Source of the DNA: Drosophila pseudoobscura
Lineage: Eukaryota > Arthropoda > Insecta > Diptera > Drosophilidae
Reading direction: 5' to 3'
Assembly: GCF_009870125.1 (NCBI RefSeq)
Contig: NC_046681.1
Location: 12,413,001-12,477,000, forward strand
Length of the DNA stretch: 64,000 nucleotides
The notes under the pieces are model-generated. The model saw only the letters and a program-made list of their open reading frames with translations. It did not search any database and was not told where the DNA came from. The position numbers were made by a program, and so were the translations under genes. Positions 57,980 through 64,000 of this stretch are shown piece after piece (the first letter of the stretch is position 1; each line of letters starts with the position of its first letter).

Positions 57980-60900
57980 CACTTTTTCACCTTGTTTTTT
58001 TGTTTTTGTTGATAAACAACTGGGCACAAAGCTAACAATCGTTGACGAATGCCGAATGCGTGTATTTATTTATAGGTGACTTTTTTCATTCGCCCACTGA
58101 TTGTCGCCATCGACTTTGATGAGGTAAGCGCCAGCCGAGGGACGACGACGATTCACCTGAGTGGCGCCGAATTTTCTACTGTCTAAACGGAAAATTAGTT
58201 GGCCAACACTGAGGGGTATTGATGGGGGGAGCCTTACTATTTATTTTTAGCACATTTTCCAAGGGTTGAGGTTTTTTAAGGGCATTTTTTGCCATTACTT
58301 AGCTTTAGTCTAGAGTTGGGCGATTAAGTATATATATTCTTGATCAGGATAGATGAAAGAGTTACCACAGCATCGAATCAAGAATAATATACCAAAGAGG
58401 TTTCAGTAAACCTATCGTTTGGCTCTTTGAACATCTGGCTTTCGCAGATGAGGATTCCATATTTATTTAGAAACTGTTTTCATATTTATTAATATATTTT
58501 TGTAAATAATTCTAGTAAAATTTGTATGAAATATATAAGAAATAATAATAATAAAATCTCTTTTGATTCTTCTCCTCTCAAAACATTTGTGATTTGCTTT
58601 GTAAAATCGAACTAAATTTTATTCTTAAAATCCAAGCCTTATATATGGGTTACAAAGATATATTAGATAGAATTATGTACTCTATTATAATAGAGTAATT
58701 ATTATCGCTGGACCCATGGAAAGGACACATCTTTACTGCGGGTGGCATACTGTAGGTGTTATTTTGGTATTAGATTGAATAAGTGTTTCTCCACTTGTGT
58801 TTTAAGGGATTTAAGGGGTAAATACAGATCTCCGCTCCTACCCGAGCAGTCATAATTCTCTCCCTTCATCTATGTCCAATTTTGTTCCTCTTTCTCCCAC
58901 AAACTCTCTTTCCTTGCCTTTGTCTGTCATTCCATGCCTATAAGCACCTCTATGGAAAGTACTATCTACTTATTTTTTGGTATCTGAGGAATCGTACTAC
59001 TAAAAGTACTGCTAATACTCCTAGTACTACTACTTCTACTACTAATACTATTAATAAAACTCCCATTACTACTACTGTTACTACTACTATTACTACTACA
59101 AATACTACTAATAATACTATAGATACCTCTAATACTACTACTACTACTACTACTACTAAATATTACTACTAATATTACTACCACTACTTATCTTTCAACA
59201 GGGTCAAGAAACAACTCTTTTCTAAACCCCAAATGTATTTATTTATATTTATTGTCTATTATATTTATACTTTAGAGACCACAATCTGCCCCCAAAAGTC
59301 TTTAAGGTTCTTCCACCCCAATATTCCCGCCCACTTCTCCCCATCGCGAATCTAAATTTACTTATGACACCACCAAAAAAGAAATCCCAATACAATAAGT
59401 GCTCAAAACAGTAAGAAAGTAAAAGATAACCAATGCCTAAAACGTGACCCAACCACGGTTGGGGAATTCCTAAATGACCAACGCAACGGCACTTGACGGG
59501 ACGACTATTTGTGTTCCAAAAATCCAACCATCCAACCATCGATAAGATATGGGTACAAGGTTCTCTGGAATTCGATTTCTGAATCGCTAATCGCGCGTCT
59601 GTCTGCAGTGAGGAAAACTCAATTAAATGCCCGACAATTAACTTGTTTTTCCTGCTGTGTTTTCGGGAAAAAAAAACAATTGTGTGTTAACCAAATAATG
59701 CGGATAAATGGCTAATAAAAATGAAGGCCACACAAAACAGAAACAGAAACAGAAACCAATTCGAGCCAAAGAACAGAGCACAGAAAACAACTGCAGAAAA
59801 AAACCAATCAACCATCGGTCTTGGCCATTGGACTTGGCTTATACGGAGTATCTCTGGCCGTAATTTGCTTCGATTAGGAGGATACAAGTGAGGGCGCAAA
59901 AACCAACACTGAAACTGAATTAAGACCGCAAATTTATGTGGTGGCAATGTGGCACGGAAGGTGGCAGACACCAAATGTGGCCAAAAGACAAATGCCTTGG
60001 GTTTTTTTCTTTTCTGTGTTTTGTAGTTTCACAGGATTTTAGGCAGCAGATAGCATATGATATTGCGGCATGGAGAGGAAATGTTGATGGAGGGGAATTT
60101 ATGTATTTTTTTGTAGAAGGTTTATTCTGATTTTGGGAGGTATATTTCTAGGAAAACATATAATAGTTGCATTGGAATTTGTGTAATATACTTTTGAGCT
60201 TCATTTATAAAAAATGATGGCAATAAATAAAATAGGAAATTATTGGTAGAAAACTCGTTGGAAAATTATCTACAGATTTTCTTGAGGTGTTATTTAATAA
60301 TAATAATTTCTATTAAATTTTTCCCCATTTTTTCCTAATATTTCCGATAAAATACCAAACTTTTGTGACTTTTCAAAGAATTTCGATTATTTTCAAAGGT
60401 TTTTCTTAAATTCCCCTCTCCACCGCCTTTGCATAATCTCTTGCAATCAGCCTGAATGCCCCCCGCCCCTCTCCCATTGATAGGTCCGAACCTGAACAAT
60501 CAACTCAAATTGATGTACATTTAAGGCCCCCGGCCCCCAGCCCCCCATGCCACACCCTCGTATACCGCTTTCGTGACAGCAGGAAACCATCCAAAATGTG
60601 GGCCTGTCCAGACCGCGTTCAGCCATGCCGCAAAGGCACGCCCACCCCGCCCCACACGCGAAGAAAGTAAGAAATAAATTTATGTAAAGGAAGAACAAGG
60701 TAGACAGACGCCATGCTTTCGGTGGTAGGCTGTTTAAATGGCGGGCGAGAAGAAAAAAAAAATATATAAACAGCTATAAAAAAAGGTGAAAAGCAAGCTG
60801 AATTAGGGCCACGAATGTTGGATGCTCTTTCGAGTTTGGCTTCCAATGAAATTGTGGCATATTTTAAGCTTATGTAAGTGGAAAAAGTGTGAGAATATTT

Positions 60901-63900
60901 CCAATAAATACATATATTTGATGCATATAGGATAAACAGTAAATATACTATATAATAGTCGTTTTGGATCGCAAATTTTTATTTTAAATTAAAATTAGAA
61001 TTAATACGATTGTTTTTTTCAAAAATTTCTTTAAACCAAAAAGTTGTTCACAGGAAAGTCTAAATTTCAAAAAAAATTTCCTCTTTCAAATACATTTTAT
61101 AGTGCTTTTTTTTTTAAAGAATATTATTGACATATTTCACGCATTTTGCAGCAGCGCTCCTCTGGCTTATAATTAAGTTCTTTAAGGGGAGAATCTTTCA
61201 AAAATGGTCAAACATATATCAAAAATTGAGAATTTTTTGTGGAAATATGAAAAAACATAACATTGAGAAATTTTTTAATGATTTTTGAATACTTTGGTAT
61301 TTTATTTTATGCCAAAATCAAAAATGGCGTCTGTAAAATGGCCTCTCCACACGAAATATCGTCCCCGAAGATCAAGTCTGAAGCCTTTTGTAGTGAACTG
61401 ACTTAAATTTATTCAGCTTTATGAAATTAAGACAAGAATACAAATTTTTTAGAATTAATTAAAATAAATTTAGATGAAGAAATTTTTTCTTTTTTTTTTT
61501 CTTTAAAAAAAATTTGATTACTATATTTTTTTAAGCTCAATTTAGTATAGTAAAATATGTCCATATGTATGAATCGGATCGATAGATTCAAATTTGGTTT
61601 CGGGAAAAACGTGTTTAAAGTTCTTTGAAATTAGGTGCGCCCCAGGTAGGTGCTTTCGAAACGCTCTAATTCGAGGAATATGTCTCGTATCGAAATATTC
61701 TTTCACGCACATATTCCCCAAATATGTGACTTTAATTTATTGTGGAACAAAATCAATCAAGAAATATGCAATTAATAAATAAAAGAGCCTTCCCTTAAGT
61801 CATTCACAAACCTCTAATACGAGGTTAAGTACCCCCTTTTGTGGTAGAGTATTAGATGAGTAGCACATTTTAGAGGCTGTGCGCGCACTTTAATAAGATT
61901 TATTAAGTCGCAGGGCCTCCGACATTCAGTTGGTCCTTGCCAGTGCCCGGGTCCTTGGCAGTGTCTTAACCGAAAAATGGCAAACAAAAGAGGAGGGGAG
62001 GAGGAGGAGGAGGAGCAGTAGGAGGGGGCACCGCGCTGTAAATATTTGTTACACCAACTCTTGCCACGAGACGACCACCGACACTGTTTGCATTTCGTGT
62101 TGTGTTGTTTTCCGGCTGTTTGCTCCCTCTCTCTCCCTACTCCTTGCTCCTCTTTCGCTCTATCCCTATCTCCATCTTTGTCTTTCCCTTTCCCTTTCGC
62201 TCTTAGTCTTTGTGTTTATTTTGCAGCTAATAAAAAGTTGATGTGTTGCTTTTGCAGCAGCAGTTTTTTGTGCCGCCTAAAAGCCGGCAACGAACTTTCT
62301 CCCGTCTGTCAATTTTTTTTTCTACCTCCTTTGCAGGGCATATCGAAGGGGTAAAGTAACTGTTTCTGTTTCTGTTTAATGGAGCCTGCAATTTTTGTTT
62401 GTGGAAATGTTTGCTCTTTAATTGTCGGGTAATTAGTTTCCGTTGGTTTCTGTCCGATAAGGTCCCCCAATCTGTGTAAACACTTGATAATTTAATTGGA
62501 ACTATGAGCATTCGTCATATTATTGTATATGATATGTCTATAAAACTGATTTCTTGTCCAATTCCCAGAAAACACAATGTCACTGATAAACACCATTCCT
62601 TCGATGGAGGTTGTTGTTTTTTTTTGTTATTTTTTAAAAGTGTAGTTTTTGGGGAATTCAATTAGCTGCCACTCAACGCTAAGGCTGTTGAAATCTTATC
62701 AAAAAATGTACTTAAAGAGGTTCAAAGAATTATTGAGTGGCTGATAAAATACATATAATGATAGATATTGGTAGATATTGGTCTGGGAAGTAGTACCTTT
62801 TGGTGCCTCCTCTTTATGAATGGCATTTACATGGATTTACCTTTCTTTTAGGCAACTCCTTTAACTCCTAACCTCTCACCTGTCGGAGGGGCGGAGGGGC
62901 GGGGACGAGACGACTCGACTGCAAGCAATTGCTTGGCCTTTGTTGGCCTTGCGCCCGTGTTTGTTCTTGTATCATAAAAACCAAATTTAATAAATATTTG
63001 GGGCTTTCAGCAACAGCAGCAGCAGCAGGAGGCAGTCGACCATTTCAAAAAAAAGTCAGAGGGAGAGAGAGAAAAAAGAGGGAGCGTAACGGGGTGGGGG
63101 TGGAGAATGGAAGTCAAGCGGCGGAGGGCGGGCGTCATATAAAATTGATGCCTTTGTCGTCTGGTGGTGCCACCTGGGCGGCCTCTCTCTCTCTCTCTCT
63201 CTCTTGCCCTCTCTTTCCCACCCACATGCAGTGCCAGTAAATAATGTAATAATCTGGGCCTGAGCCTGGGCCCCGTGGTCCGTGGGTGCCCATAAACCGA
63301 AATTTATGCACAAAATTCAATTATGCTTAAAATGTGGTTAATAGGCCCGACACACTGGTGGTTGGTGGCCGCCGTGGTCCCTGGCAACAATGGGGCATGC
63401 CGCAGCCCATGGGAAAAATACATACGTATCTAATGAAATTTATTAAATATTATTCAACATATTCCTAGCCCTCTACCCGTCTGCCCCTTTGAAATTAGAT
63501 ATCGTTATGTTTGTTATTTAATAAACAAATTTTGCATCTTTTTGTTGCCCCTTTTTTATGGGGCTCATATGAGTGCAGAAATTGTTTGTTGCCGAGTTTT
63601 ATGATGCATGCCACCCACAAAAAAGACAAACAAATGGCCAATGGCTTTGTGTTTTGCCGTTTTGTTTATGGACCTGCCTCATAGTCTCATCTCTTTTTTA
63701 TGATTTAGTAGACTTTCCAGAGAGTGGTTTACTCTGCCATTCCGTCGACAAAAAGGTAAAGTTAATTTGGACACACAAAAGTTGGGGCGTAAACTACAGA
63801 GGGGTTAACTTTTTAATGCCCCAACAAGTACTAGCCTTCCAACAGCAGATTTTCCTCTAGGCCTTTGGGCCATAAACGAATCCACTTAGATCGGAATCGA

Positions 63901-64000
63901 ATCGGATCAAAGGGACGGCTCAGATTTCTATGCTAAGTGCTTGGGGCTTAGTAGCACTAACTAAAGCCCCCTGATTGTGTATCCCTTTACTCTACAAGCA
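57980..64000. other. non-coding right end; simple repeats and AT-rich DNA
   Basis: A short DINE-1-like core (GTATATATATTCTTGATCAG, 58328-58348) is present. (ACT)n tracts at 58990-59180, GGAGGA run at 61993-62015, CTCT/GAGA runs at 63060-63075 and 63184-63203. No exon on either strand passed inspection. Confidence 0.55.

Noticed and set aside
58882..59172. Threonine-rich plus frame
   Set aside because: Translation of ACT/ACN trinucleotide tracts.
1..64000. tRNA, rRNA and CRISPR arrays
   Set aside because: I looked for tRNA B-box/A-box patterns with cloverleaf potential, rRNA words and regularly spaced direct repeats; none were convincing, and CRISPR is not expected in this genome.

Overview
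The window is insect nuclear DNA, almost certainly Drosophila and probably the obscura lineage. The evidence is short GT-AG introns of 57-68 bp, abundant CA/GA/CAG microsatellites, AT-rich intergenic DNA, DINE-1/mini-me-type repeats, and genes with clear fly relatives. Species and chromosome are inference. Genes make up a small part of the window. Most of the longer open frames come from simple repeats or are shadows of real genes, so the gene models below were built by joining exons with matching splice phase.

Layout. Positions 4001-13510 (minus) hold the 5' half of a zinc transporter of the ZnT2/3/4/8 class (ZnT35C-like). It has a 10-residue starting exon, two alternative N-terminal exons that enter the same core exon in the same phase, and downstream exons that lie left of the window. 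A divergent promoter region (13511-14349) separates it from a six-exon SET/MYND gene of the SMYD4 type (14350-18149, plus, 890 aa). Tail to tail with that is the single-exon PolD3/Pol32 gene, the third subunit of DNA polymerase delta (20202-21494, minus, 430 aa), which carries three PIP-like motifs. Between PolD3 and the next gene lies a broken fibrinogen-domain exon (22809-23102, minus). At 23626-24007 (plus) three small exons encode a secreted 84-aa protein with eight cysteines, which no single open frame shows.

From about 24 to 37.5 kb I find only low-complexity and AT-rich DNA with possible 5' exons. From 37.5 to 51.4 kb the DNA is repeat-dense: an inverted-repeat element, a truncated TMEM161 copy, a hAT transposase remnant between inverted repeats, and two DINE-1/mini-me copies in opposite orientation. 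The latter flank a complete four-exon L-asparaginase gene (47189-48460, plus, 360 aa). A small signal-peptide frame sits at 51195. The last 12.6 kb is mostly simple and AT-rich sequence, with a roughly 130-bp tandem repeat near 54.6-55.0 kb and one single-exon gene with a TATA box (57383-57838, minus, 151 aa).

The genes do not form a pathway; this is an ordinary euchromatic neighbourhood with a transposon-rich middle. The most interesting items are the small cysteine-rich secreted gene, the asparaginase gene enclosed by inverted repeats, the alternative N-termini of the zinc transporter, and the GC-rich dispersed repeat scattered through that transporter's introns.
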